Positions 8,595 to 15,968 of a DNA stretch of 64,000 bases are shown here, piece after piece. Under the pieces are notes generated by a model, which saw nothing but the letters and a program-made list of their open reading frames with translations, was not told the origin of the DNA and did no database searches. The number at the start of each line of letters is the position of its first letter. Within the stretch, counting starts at the first letter, position 1. The position numbers and the translations under genes are program-made. This DNA is from an uncultured Christensenella sp. (GTDB taxonomy: Bacteria > Bacillota > Clostridia > Christensenellales > Borkfalkiaceae), in assembly GCA_910579585.1 (NCBI GenBank), contig CAJTVA010000001.1:1-64000 (forward strand). Reading direction: 5' to 3'.

Positions 8595-9518
8595 ATGATA
8601 TTGACGGTCTGCTTAAGTCCTTGTATTGACGTAAATATAGAGGTTGATTCTCTCGCCGTGGGAAAGTCGCATAAGATTATCAACAAGAGAATTTTCTTTA
8701 CAGGTAAAGCGTTGAACGTGGCAATCGGGCTTGCACGCCTTAAAAGCAACGTTTTCGCTACGGGCTTTATGTATGAGGGCAACGGCAATCAATTTGAGCA
8801 GGAATTGCACCGCGAGGGCGTGCCTTATAAATTCGTTTGGAACGAAGGACGAGTAAGGGAAAATTACAAATTTATTGATATGAAGTCGATGCTGACCGAG
8901 GTCGACGACGTAAGCGCGGAAGTGAGCGAAGAGAACCGCAAGGCGCTTATCGGGCTGGTGAAACAGCTTTCTTCAAGCTGTGAGGCAGTTGTGGTTTCGG
9001 GAAGTCTTGCAAGGGGTATGACACCCGATTATTACGGCGAAATTTTAAACGCTGTTCCCGCTCATGTCAAAAAAGTAGTGGATACCGAGGGCGACCGTCT
9101 GAAAGAGGCGCTTAAATGCGGGGTGGACCTGATAAAGCCGAACATCGAAGAGCTTGAGAGAACGCTTAAACGGAAAATCAGGAGCAAGGAAGAGCTACTT
9201 TCGGGTTGTTACGAGCTTTTAGACAGGGGGGCAAAGCGCGTGCTTTTGTCGCTCGGGAAACAAGGAGCAGTCATAACCGACGGAACTAAAAATTATTTCT
9301 GCAAAAGCGTGAACGTGGCAATGAACTCGACTTTGGGTGCGGGCGACGGAATGGTGGCGGCGTCAACTAACGCGCTTACCAAGGGCGGAGATTTGCAGGA
9401 AGTGTTAAGGTGCGGAGTTGCGGCAGGAACGGCGGCGGTTACTTCGCCGCACAGTATTTCGTTCAGTAAAGAAAAATACGAAGAAATACTTGCCGCGCTT
9501 ACGGTAAAAGAAATTTGA
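8595..9518 (+). CDS. PfkB-family hexose kinase (1-phosphofructokinase / tagatose-6-phosphate kinase type)
   Basis: Ribokinase/PfkB-fold kinase of 307 residues. N-terminal MILTVCLSPCIDVNIEVD is the FruK/LacC signature region. GKALNVAIGLARL is the first PfkB motif, and NSTLGAGDGMVA is the C-terminal motif with the anion hole and the catalytic Asp. Related enzymes phosphorylate fructose 1-phosphate or tagatose 6-phosphate; the sugar cannot be fixed here, as no PTS or tagatose genes are adjacent. It lies 63 bases after pfkA, which suits a role in feeding sugar phosphates to glycolysis. Start at ATG 8595 after AGGGG. Confidence 0.8.
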   Translation: MILTVCLSPCIDVNIEVDSLAVGKSHKIINKRIFFTGKALNVAIGLARLKSNVFATGFMYEGNGNQFEQELHREGVPYKFVWNEGRVRENYKFIDMKSMLTEVDDVSAEVSEENRKALIGLVKQLSSSCEAVVVSGSLARGMTPDYYGEILNAVPAHVKKVVDTEGDRLKEALKCGVDLIKPNIEELERTLKRKIRSKEELLSGCYELLDRGAKRVLLSLGKQGAVITDGTKNYFCKSVNVAMNSTLGAGDGMVAASTNALTKGGDLQEVLRCGVAAGTAAVTSPHSISFSKEKYEEILAALTVKEI

Positions 9519-9526
9519 ATAAAAGC

Positions 9527-9555
9527 TTGAAAAATTCTGTTATTTAATATATAAT
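9527..9555 (+). promoter_or_regulatory. Promoter of the small Cys protein gene
   Basis: TTGAAA, 17-base spacer, TATAAT, ending 23 bases before the ATG at 9579. AAGGAG lies at 9562-9567. Confidence 0.75.
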
Positions 9556-9578
9556 GTACGGTAAGGAGAAAACGCAAT

Positions 9579-9959
9579 ATGTGGAACAGTCAGGAACCTT
9601 TGAAATTATTGTTAACTATGCCCACCCATTTGACGGGCGAAAACGTACAAAATCTTCAAGCTGTTATTGATGTGGACAAAATGCTGAACAGCCAAAGATT
9701 AAAGCGGGATTTATGCGGCGAATATGCGCCTTTTTGCGATTTTTGTGATAAGAGCGTTCGTTATCCCTGTGCACACGCATACGTTAAAATGAAGCACGCA
9801 GAGGGCTTGGACGTGGAAGTGCCCGAGGAAGTGTACAACAGTTTTAAGCTTGAAGAAGCCGAAAAAGAAATTGCTGTTGCCGAAGAAACGGTGTCGGAAG
9901 CGGTTGTGGAAGCGCCCAAAAAACGCATAAGAATTGCAGTTGCGAAAAAAGCGCGCTAA
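9579..9959 (+). CDS. Small Cys-containing protein of unknown function
   Basis: Protein of 126 residues that I do not recognise. The middle holds CGEYAPFCDFCDKSVRYPCAH, i.e. C-x6-C-x2-C-x7-C-x-H, which looks like a small zinc or iron-sulfur site. The last third is acidic and Glu/Val/Ala-rich (EEAEKEIAVAEETVSEAVVEAP) and ends in a basic tail (KKRIRIAVAKKAR). No signal peptide or membrane segment. It has a near-consensus promoter, a good ribosome binding site and a strong terminator, so it is an independently expressed single gene. Codon use is like its neighbours. Confidence 0.75.
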   Translation: MWNSQEPLKLLLTMPTHLTGENVQNLQAVIDVDKMLNSQRLKRDLCGEYAPFCDFCDKSVRYPCAHAYVKMKHAEGLDVEVPEEVYNSFKLEEAEKEIAVAEETVSEAVVEAPKKRIRIAVAKKAR

Positions 9960-9982
9960 TTTAGTTTTGAAATAGAAAATAA

Positions 9983-10017
9983 GCCGCGCGTGCCAAAAAC
10001 GGCACGCGCGGCATTTT
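9983..10017 (+). terminator. Strong intrinsic terminator
   Basis: Perfect 12-pair GC-rich stem (9983-9994 with 10001-10012), six-base loop, then ATTTT. It ends the small Cys protein transcript. Confidence 0.85.
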
Positions 10018-10078
10018 AAAAATAAAACCCTTCCCAAAGAATGGTCTAGTCTGAGCCGGATGACTTAACCGATGTAAA

Positions 10079-10104
10079 AAGGTCTTTCCAAACGGAAAGA
10101 CCTT
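10079..10104 (-). terminator. Terminator of tRNA-Thr
   Basis: Eleven-pair stem (10079-10089 with 10094-10104), loop of four, followed on the - strand by a run of T just downstream of the tRNA. The stretch between this and the terminator at 9983 shows no other feature. Confidence 0.75.
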
Positions 10105-10106
10105 AA

Positions 10107-10182
<76 letters not shown>

Positions 10183-10199
10183 ATTTAACTTACTTGAAT

Positions 10200-10228
10200 A
10201 TTATATTTAAAAAAGAGTATAATGTCAA
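10200..10228 (-). promoter_or_regulatory. Promoter of tRNA-Thr
   Basis: On the - strand: TTGACA, 17-base spacer, TATAAT. It overlaps a divergent + strand promoter-like pair (TTGAAT-18-TATAAT, 10194-10223) that would serve the cation transporter gene, so the two may compete for polymerase. Confidence 0.8.
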
Positions 10229-10267
10229 TTTATTTTTGACAAAATTTAATTAAAAGTTGGAGAAACA

Positions 10268-11170
10268 TTGGATAATACCGATATTGAGAAAATTGCAGTC
10301 AAAACTTCAATAGTTACTATTATCGCCAATTTCGCGTTGACGGTTTTTAAATTGCTTGCAGGAATTTTCGGAGCGTCTATGGCACTTATTTCCGACGCGG
10401 TACACTCGGCTTCCGACGTGTTTTCGACGGTGATAGTTTTAATAGGCGTAAAAGTTTCGGCGAAAAAGGCCGATAAGCGGCACCAGTTCGGGCACGAACG
10501 CTATGAGTGCGTTGCTGCGGTTATTCTTGCAATGGTATTGCTCGCGACGGGTGCGGGAATCGGTTATACAGGCATTAAAAATATCGTGACGGGCGAATAT
10601 CTGAACTTTGAAACTCCGAAAATAATCGCACTGGTTGCCGCCGCTGTTTCAATAGTCGTGAAAGAAATTATGTTCTGGTACACTATTGTTGCGGCTAAAA
10701 AGGTTAATTCCTCGGCGCTGAAAGCCGACGCCTGGCATCACCGCACGGACGCTCTTTCGTCAATAGGAAGCCTTATCGGCGTTGTCGGTGCGATTTGCGG
10801 AGTGCCCGTTCTGGACAGCGTTGCGTGCCTTGTGATTTGCCTGATGATTATTATTGCCGCCGTCAGAATATTTATCGACGCGATAAACAAAATGACAGAC
10901 GAAGCGTGCGACGAAAAGACGGAGGGTGAGATAAGAGAGTTTATTTCGTCTTTCGAGGGAGTTGTGCGTGTTGACGATTTAATGACCAGAAAGTTCGGAA
11001 ACCGAATTTACGTAATTGCCGAAATTGCCTGCAACGGCAACTTGCCGCTTTACAGTGCACACGAAATTGCGGAAAACGTACACAGGGGAATAGAGCAGAA
11101 CTTTCCGCTTGTGAAGCATATTACGGTTCACGTGAACCCCTGCGAAATTGAAGAACAGAATGAAAGCTAA
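10268..11170 (+). CDS. Cation diffusion facilitator transporter
   Basis: CDF-family divalent metal/proton antiporter of about 300 residues in the cytoplasmic membrane. TM2 carries ALISDAVHSASDV and TM5 carries DAWHHRTDALSS, which together hold the Asp/His residues of the transport metal site. The cytoplasmic loop has HQFGHERYE. A C-terminal ferredoxin-like regulatory domain has HEIAENVH and HITVHVNPCE. Six membrane helices are apparent. Metal specificity (Zn, Fe or Mn) cannot be read with confidence, although HxxxD in TM5 is usual for Zn or Fe. Start is TTG 10268 after TTGGAG. It shares a strong convergent terminator with lexA. Confidence 0.92.
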   Translation: MDNTDIEKIAVKTSIVTIIANFALTVFKLLAGIFGASMALISDAVHSASDVFSTVIVLIGVKVSAKKADKRHQFGHERYECVAAVILAMVLLATGAGIGYTGIKNIVTGEYLNFETPKIIALVAAAVSIVVKEIMFWYTIVAAKKVNSSALKADAWHHRTDALSSIGSLIGVVGAICGVPVLDSVACLVICLMIIIAAVRIFIDAINKMTDEACDEKTEGEIREFISSFEGVVRVDDLMTRKFGNRIYVIAEIACNGNLPLYSAHEIAENVHRGIEQNFPLVKHITVHVNPCEIEEQNES

Positions 11171-11203
11171 ATAGGCGGGCGCTTTTGCGCCCGCCTATTA
11201 TAT
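11171..11203. terminator. Bidirectional terminator between the CDF gene and lexA
   Basis: Perfect 12-pair stem (11171-11182 with 11187-11198) with a TTTT loop, T-rich on both outer sides, placed between convergent genes. Confidence 0.85.
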
Positions 11204-11204
11204 C

Positions 11205-11801
11205 TTAATTTATGTTTCTGATAAGACCTACGACTTTACCGAGAATTGAAACGTTATCGAAAATAAAGTCTTCCATATCGTCGTTTTCGGGGTGGAGAAT
11301 TATCTTGCCGTCACGCTTGAAAAAGCGTTTAACCGTAGCACTGTCGTCAACCAAAGCGACGACGATATCGCCGTTATCTGCGGTTTCCTGCTTTCTGACT
11401 ACTACCTTATCGCCGTCGAACATACCGATTTTTATCATTGACGAGCCTTTAACGTTGAGCATAAAGAGGTCGTCACCCGAAAAATAATTGTCGGGCAGAG
11501 AAACGTAGCCCTCGTAACTTTCCGCCGCAAAGAGGGGTTGGCCTGCGGCAACCGTGCCTAGTACGGGAACGGAAAGTGCTTTACTTTTTAAGGCAATTGC
11601 ACGGCGCTTTACATCCGATTTTTCCAAAAGACCTTTATCTTTCAGGCGGTTGATTATATTGAAAACAGTGGCAGTGGACTTGATATTGCAAGCGCTGCAC
11701 ACTTCGCGAACGCAGGGAGCATATCCGTTTTCTGCAATGAACTTCTGAATAAAGGAGAAAACTGCTTCTTCGTTCTTTAATTTTTCGGTTTCTCGTTTCA
11801 T
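11205..11801 (-). CDS. lexA: SOS repressor LexA
   Basis: Transcriptional repressor and self-cleaving S24-family serine protease, about 198 residues. The N-terminal winged helix has YAPCVREVCSACNIKSTATVFNIINRL. The scissile Ala-Gly is in VLGTVAAGQPL. The catalytic Ser is in KGSSMIKIGMFDGD and the catalytic Lys is in SATVKRFFKR. The start is placed at 11801 because AGAGGA precedes that ATG; the frame is open 17 codons further, but that stretch lies across the promoter. An inverted repeat covering the -10 box suggests autoregulation. The neighbouring divergent gene may share control. Confidence 0.94.
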   Translation of the reverse strand: MKRETEKLKNEEAVFSFIQKFIAENGYAPCVREVCSACNIKSTATVFNIINRLKDKGLLEKSDVKRRAIALKSKALSVPVLGTVAAGQPLFAAESYEGYVSLPDNYFSGDDLFMLNVKGSSMIKIGMFDGDKVVVRKQETADNGDIVVALVDDSATVKRFFKRDGKIILHPENDDMEDFIFDNVSILGKVVGLIRNIN

Positions 11802-11811
11802 AAATTTCCTC

Positions 11812-11848
11812 TTAAAAACATTGTAACAGATGTTTTTAAAAAAATCAA
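11812..11848 (-). promoter_or_regulatory. lexA promoter with candidate LexA auto-operator
   Basis: On the - strand: TTGATT, 17-base spacer, TACAAT (11820-11825). A perfect ten-base inverted repeat, TTAAAAACAT-N8-ATGTTTTTAA (11812-11839), spans the -10 box and ends at the ribosome binding site. It does not resemble the Bacillus GAAC-N4-GTTC box, so it would be a lineage-specific operator if real. Confidence 0.6.
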
Positions 11849-11869
11849 ACAAAAGTTTATAAAATTCGC

Positions 11870-11898
11870 TTGTATTTTTGAGCGATTAGGTTTAAAAT
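11870..11898 (+). promoter_or_regulatory. Promoter of the 58-residue Cys-rich gene
   Basis: TTGTAT, 17-base spacer, TAAAAT, 17 bases before the ATG at 11916, with GAGGTG in between. Confidence 0.55.
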
Positions 11899-11915
11899 AG
11901 CGTTGAGGTGTTAAT

Positions 11916-12092
11916 ATGAAAGTTGAAAAGCGGGAGTGCGTGCTGTACGACAGGGAATGCATCGATTGCGGGGAGTGCGATATTTGCGATTTAGACCCGC
12001 TGAAAATTTGTGATAACTGCGGAAAGTGTCTGGACATACGCGACGACGCAGTGATTAAAATCGATAAAATCATTATGGAAGAGGAAGAGTAA
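11916..12092 (+). CDS. Small Cys-rich (ferredoxin-like) protein
   Basis: Protein of 58 residues with eight cysteines. CIDCGECDICDLDPLKICDN then CGKC contains CxxC, CxxC and a CDNCGKC element spaced like iron-sulfur or zinc ligands. The C-terminus is acidic. Similar tiny Cys-rich proteins are, to my knowledge, common as unnamed conserved proteins in Clostridia; no function is assigned. Evidence that it is real: GAGGTG ribosome binding site, upstream promoter, and a strong terminator immediately after the stop. It is divergent from lexA with about 110 bases between them. Confidence 0.75.
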   Translation: MKVEKRECVLYDRECIDCGECDICDLDPLKICDNCGKCLDIRDDAVIKIDKIIMEEEE

Positions 12093-12108
12093 ATTTTTAA
12101 AAGAATTG

Positions 12109-12139
12109 CCGCCGAGTGTTTCTACACTCGGCGGTTTTT
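12109..12139 (+). terminator. Intrinsic terminator
   Basis: Perfect 11-pair GC-rich stem (12109-12119 with 12124-12134) followed by TTTTTA. It ends the small Cys-rich gene and lies against the 3' end of the convergent recombinase gene. Confidence 0.85.
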
Positions 12140-12143
12140 ATCT

Positions 12144-13196
12144 TTATTCCTCGTCATCACGCGTTAGCTTGACTTTGCCGACGACGCCGCGGCGGTTTTC
12201 GTCGCTTATTGCGGCGTAGTGCTTTCTTGTAGTGTTTACGTCTTTATGCCCCAAAACATCGGCAACGATATAAATATCGCCCGTAGCTTTGTAAAGCTGA
12301 GTGCCGTACGTCGAGCGCAGTTTGTGGGGTGAAATTTTTTTGAGGGGGGAGACGATTTTAGCGTACTTTTTAACCATATTTTCAACGGCGCGGACGGTAA
12401 TACGGCTTCGGTTAGAAGACACGAAGAGAGCGTTAGGTTCTTTCAAATCTTCGTAATTCATTTCTTTATAATCAAGGTAGCGCTGCAAAGCCGCAGCAAC
12501 GTCGTCATCAAAGTACAAAATCGACTTGCTGCCGCCCTTTCTGGTTACAACGAAAGAGTTATCCTTAAAGTTTATATCGTCATTGTTGAGCCCGACAAGC
12601 TCGCTGATACGGATACCCGTGCCGAGGAAGAGCATTAAAATCGCAGTGTCGCGAACTTTGTTTTTTTCGTGATAGGCGCGCTGATGGGGGGAGAGTCCGT
12701 CGCCGCTTTCCGCAGTATCGATAATATCAAATACCTCGTTGCCGTCAAGCCGTATAATGGGCTTTTCGTGCAGTTTCGGCGTTGAAACCTTAGCGGTATT
12801 ATCGACGCTAATGAAACCTTTATTGAAAAAGTGCTTGAACATTGCGCGAACGGAGGAGAGCTTTCTTGCCTTGGCGCGGTCGTTGCAGACGTGTTCTTTC
12901 CCATTGTAGAAATAGCGGGAGAGGAAACCGAGGAAATACTCGATGTCGTTGCCTGTGATGGCTTCCATATCGTCAAGGGTCATTTCCTTGACCGTCTTAG
13001 ACTTGCGGAACTTCTTTTCCTGCAAAAAGTAGAAAAATATCTTTAAGTCGTGAGCATAGTTCAACCGTGTGAGCGTTGAGGTCTGACTTTCGATTGCAAG
13101 AAAATAGTCGTAACAAAACGCCGGTAAATCTTCGTCTAAAAGTCTTTCGATTGTTTCCAAATTTTTATTGTTGCGCTGAACGTAATAATTGGACAT
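12144..13196 (-). CDS. Xer-family tyrosine recombinase
   Basis: Tyrosine recombinase of about 350 residues with an N-terminal SAM-like core-binding domain (TSTLTRLNYAHDLKIFFYFL) and a C-terminal catalytic domain. The catalytic set is complete: Arg in GTGIRISELVGL, Lys in TRKGGSKS, HKLRSTYGT (His-x-x-Arg), LGHKDVNTT (His) and the nucleophile Tyr in RKHYAAI. It has no phage or transposon neighbours, so a housekeeping XerC/XerD-like role in chromosome dimer resolution is likelier than an integrase. The start is either 13196 (weak AGAGAAG upstream) or 13217 (no site). Its promoter is well upstream, leaving a leader of about 75 bases with a palindrome. Confidence 0.85.
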   Translation of the reverse strand: MSNYYVQRNNKNLETIERLLDEDLPAFCYDYFLAIESQTSTLTRLNYAHDLKIFFYFLQEKKFRKSKTVKEMTLDDMEAITGNDIEYFLGFLSRYFYNGKEHVCNDRAKARKLSSVRAMFKHFFNKGFISVDNTAKVSTPKLHEKPIIRLDGNEVFDIIDTAESGDGLSPHQRAYHEKNKVRDTAILMLFLGTGIRISELVGLNNDDINFKDNSFVVTRKGGSKSILYFDDDVAAALQRYLDYKEMNYEDLKEPNALFVSSNRSRITVRAVENMVKKYAKIVSPLKKISPHKLRSTYGTQLYKATGDIYIVADVLGHKDVNTTRKHYAAISDENRRGVVGKVKLTRDDEE

Positions 13197-13237
13197 AGTA
13201 GGGCACTTCTCTTTCATTATAAAAGTATATCAAACTA

Positions 13238-13261
13238 TTCGTAAAACACAGCTTTTACGAA
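13238..13261 (-). promoter_or_regulatory. Hyphenated palindrome in the leader of the recombinase gene
   Basis: Nine-base arms TTCGTAAAA and TTTTACGAA separated by six bases. It lies about 15-35 bases downstream of the predicted transcription start, so it could be an operator or an RNA hairpin. Confidence 0.5.
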
Positions 13262-13279
13262 GTGTTGAGGGCTAAATAC

Positions 13280-13309
13280 AGAATAGCATGGGGAGAGATA
13301 CTTTGTCAA
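13280..13309 (-). promoter_or_regulatory. Promoter of the recombinase gene
   Basis: On the - strand: TTGACA, 18-base spacer, TATTCT. The rest of the gap 13310-13444 is AT-rich with no gene that I can see. Confidence 0.6.
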
Positions 13310-13444
13310 GGCATTATTTAAAGAATTTCTAAGTAAATTTTACAAGATTTATAATTGAGTTTTTGTTAATCGATTTTAATGCCAAATTTGCTTAAATTTG
13401 CTAAAAAACGGCTTAAAAGTTGCAAAAAAAACGTTTTAGTAAAG

Positions 13445-13466
13445 TATTATGTCAGACACAATATGT
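13445..13466 (+). repeat. Dispersed repeat, degenerate copy 2
   Basis: TATTATGTCAGACA matches the left half of the repeat exactly. The right half is shortened and merges into the left arm of the glgP terminator stem. Confidence 0.55.
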
Positions 13467-13504
13467 AAAAACGGGGCTATAATTGCCCCGTTTTTACATA
13501 TTGT
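13458..13504 (-). terminator. Terminator of the glycogen operon
   Basis: Perfect 20-pair stem (13458-13477 with 13485-13504) that starts right at the glgP stop codon. GC-rich tip, A/T-rich base. Confidence 0.85.
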
Positions 13505-15943
13505 TTACTTTTCGGCTTTTAAACTTTTCAAATTCCAGATATTGTTGGCGTATTCAGCAATTGCTCTGTCGGCGGCAAAAATTCCTGCGGCGGCGATGTT
13601 GCGAAGCGACATCTGGTTCCAAGTCATTTTATCTTTGGAATACAGTCTTGAAATTTTGTGCTGTGTGTTGCTGTACGCGCCGAAGTCTGCCATACACATA
13701 TACGGGTCGGCTACGGGCATATCGGTTAAAAGATAATTTGCGATTTCCGAGAAAGATTCGCCGTTAAAGCCGATAATCAGCGCTTCTATAATTCTGCGGA
13801 GTTTGGGCGACTCGTTATAGTACTTGCTAGAACTGTAACCGTTGCGCCAAATCTCGTCAACCTCGTTGGCTTTGTAGCCGAATATGAAGATATTCTGTTT
13901 ACCGACAGCCTGCGCCATTTCTACGTTTGCGCCGTCAAGCGTGCCTATTGTGAGCGCGCCGTTAATCATAAACTTCATATTGCCCGTACCGCTGGCCTCT
14001 TTGCCTGCGAGGGAAATTTGTTCGGAAACTTCAGATGCGGGCATAAGCTTTTCTGACATAGATACGTTGTAGTCTTCCATATATACGACGTTGAGCTTTT
14101 CACGCACCTGAGGGTTGTTTTTGATTTCGGCGGCAAGATAATTTATGAGTTTAATTATCTTTTTCGCCATAGCGTATCCGGGCGCCGCTTTTGCGCCGAA
14201 AATATACGTTTTGGGCACTACTTCCTTATTCGGGTTGTCGTTTAAGTCGAGATACGTGTCGATTATGTTTAGAACGTTCAGAAGCTGGCGCTTATACTCG
14301 TGAAGCCGTTTTGCCTGCACGTCGAACATTGTTTCGGGGTTGATAATAAGCCCCTGTTTCTTTTTTGCAAATTCAGCGAACTGCTTTTTCTTGATAAGTT
14401 TAATTTCGTCAAGGCGCTTTAAGACGCTTTCGTCGTTTTCAAACTTCTTGAAATCCGCAAGGCGGGCGCCGTCAAGCTCGTAGCCAGTGCCGATACACTC
14501 GTCAAGGAGCGCGGCAAGCTCGGGGTTAGACTGGTTCAACCAGCGCCTGTGCGCGATGCCGTTCGTAACGTTCGTGAACTTTTCGGGAGTGAAATCGTAG
14601 AAATCTTTGAAAACCGAAGTTTTAATTATATCGCTGTGCAACGCCGAGACGCCGTTTACGCTGTGCCCGCCGTAAACAGACAGGTTTGCCATTTTTATGC
14701 GCTCGTGTTCGATTATCGACATTCTGGAAATCTTTGCCCATTCGCCGGGGAATTTATCCCAGAGACATTCGCAAAGACGTCTGTTGATTTCCTTTATTAT
14801 CGAATGTATTCTCGGAATCGTTCTTGCGATTAAGTCCTCGGACCACGTTTCAAGCGCTTCGGCAAGCACCGTATGGTTTGTGTACGCGCAGGTTGACGTC
14901 GTTATCGACCAAGCAGTATCCCAATCGTAGTAATATTCGTCGATAAGCACGCGCATAAGCTCGGGAATGGCCATTGCGGGGTGCGTGTCGTTCAAATGAA
15001 TTGCCGCAAGCTTAGGTAAATCGGCAAGGTTGCCGTATCTGTGTTTGTGGTCCTCCACTATATTCTGAATCGACGCGGAACACAGGAAGTACTGTTGTTT
15101 GAGCCTTAACGATTTGCCCGCATTGTGGTTATCCGCGGGATAGAGAACTTTAGTGAGAAGGTCTGCGTCGTTGTCTTCGGTCATCGCCTGATAATAGTCG
15201 CCCTGTGAAAACAGCTTCATATTGAAGTCGGTGACGGGCTTAGCTTTCCAAAGCCTTAAAACGGAAACGGCTTCGCTGTTTTTGCCGGAAACCATCATAT
15301 CGTAAGCCACTGCCTGAACTTCGTTACAGTTTACGTAATTGGTCTGAAGTCCGTTTTCCGTCCACTTTTCTTCAATCTGACCGTTAAATCTGACTATGAA
15401 AGATTTATCCGTTCTCTGGGTAAGCCATGCTTCGCCGCCGGGAAGCCACACGTCGGGCAACTCAATCTGCCAACCGTCGACTATTTTTTGTTTGAAAAGT
15501 CCGTATTCATACCTTAAAGAATAGCCCATTGCGGGGTAATTGCCCGTAGCCAAAGCGTCCATAAAGCAAGCGGCGAGCCTGCCCAAACCACCGTTACCCA
15601 AGCCTGCGTCGGGCTCGAGTTCGTACAAATCTTCAAGATTATAGCCGTATGATTGGACCGCTTTTTCAAAGACCTGCGTCGCGCTTAAATTGTATAAGCT
15701 GTTTTTAAGCGAGCGACCCATAAGAAATTCCATACACAGGTAGTACACGCGTTTTGCGCGCTTTGCCTTTACCTTTTTATGGAAGTGCTGTCTTTTTTCA
15801 AGCAGGATATCCCTGACCACCATTACGACAGCTTTATAAACCTGGTCCTTAGTAGCTTCTGCGGGAGCAACGCCGAAATACCTCGACAGTTTCCCCTTTA
15901 TTAAGTCCTTGGTTTCCTTTTCGGTTATAGCACTGTTACTCAT
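13505..15943 (-). CDS. glgP: Glycogen phosphorylase
   Basis: Releases glucose 1-phosphate from glycogen by phosphorolysis; PLP enzyme of 812 residues, normal length. Visible: GLGNGGLGRLAACFMDA and DVWLPGG in the N-terminal half, HLNDTHPAMAIPELMR, and the PLP lysine in GTGNMKFMINGALTIGTLDGANVEM. Last gene of the operon glgB-glgC-glgD-glgA-glgP, 25 bases after glgA, with AGGAGA before the ATG and a strong terminator after the stop. Placing the degrading enzyme in the synthetic operon implies co-expression, with flux set by allostery or substrate supply. Confidence 0.96.
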   Translation of the reverse strand: MSNSAITEKETKDLIKGKLSRYFGVAPAEATKDQVYKAVVMVVRDILLEKRQHFHKKVKAKRAKRVYYLCMEFLMGRSLKNSLYNLSATQVFEKAVQSYGYNLEDLYELEPDAGLGNGGLGRLAACFMDALATGNYPAMGYSLRYEYGLFKQKIVDGWQIELPDVWLPGGEAWLTQRTDKSFIVRFNGQIEEKWTENGLQTNYVNCNEVQAVAYDMMVSGKNSEAVSVLRLWKAKPVTDFNMKLFSQGDYYQAMTEDNDADLLTKVLYPADNHNAGKSLRLKQQYFLCSASIQNIVEDHKHRYGNLADLPKLAAIHLNDTHPAMAIPELMRVLIDEYYYDWDTAWSITTSTCAYTNHTVLAEALETWSEDLIARTIPRIHSIIKEINRRLCECLWDKFPGEWAKISRMSIIEHERIKMANLSVYGGHSVNGVSALHSDIIKTSVFKDFYDFTPEKFTNVTNGIAHRRWLNQSNPELAALLDECIGTGYELDGARLADFKKFENDESVLKRLDEIKLIKKKQFAEFAKKKQGLIINPETMFDVQAKRLHEYKRQLLNVLNIIDTYLDLNDNPNKEVVPKTYIFGAKAAPGYAMAKKIIKLINYLAAEIKNNPQVREKLNVVYMEDYNVSMSEKLMPASEVSEQISLAGKEASGTGNMKFMINGALTIGTLDGANVEMAQAVGKQNIFIFGYKANEVDEIWRNGYSSSKYYNESPKLRRIIEALIIGFNGESFSEIANYLLTDMPVADPYMCMADFGAYSNTQHKISRLYSKDKMTWNQMSLRNIAAAGIFAADRAIAEYANNIWNLKSLKAEK

Positions 15944-15968
15944 TTAGTTCTCCTATATTTAAGTAAAA

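Noticed and set aside
11802..11852. Longer LexA with 17 extra N-terminal residues
   Set aside because: The extra codons overlap the lexA promoter and operator; a ribosome site fits the ATG at 11801.
13445..13466. dif site next to the Xer gene
   Set aside because: The stretch is better explained as a degenerate repeat copy plus terminator arm; I cannot recognise XerC and XerD arms around a 6-base centre.
13818..13832. ATAGTACTTGC in glgP as a repeat copy
   Set aside because: The left half is absent and the encoded KYY stretch fits the normal glycogen phosphorylase sequence.
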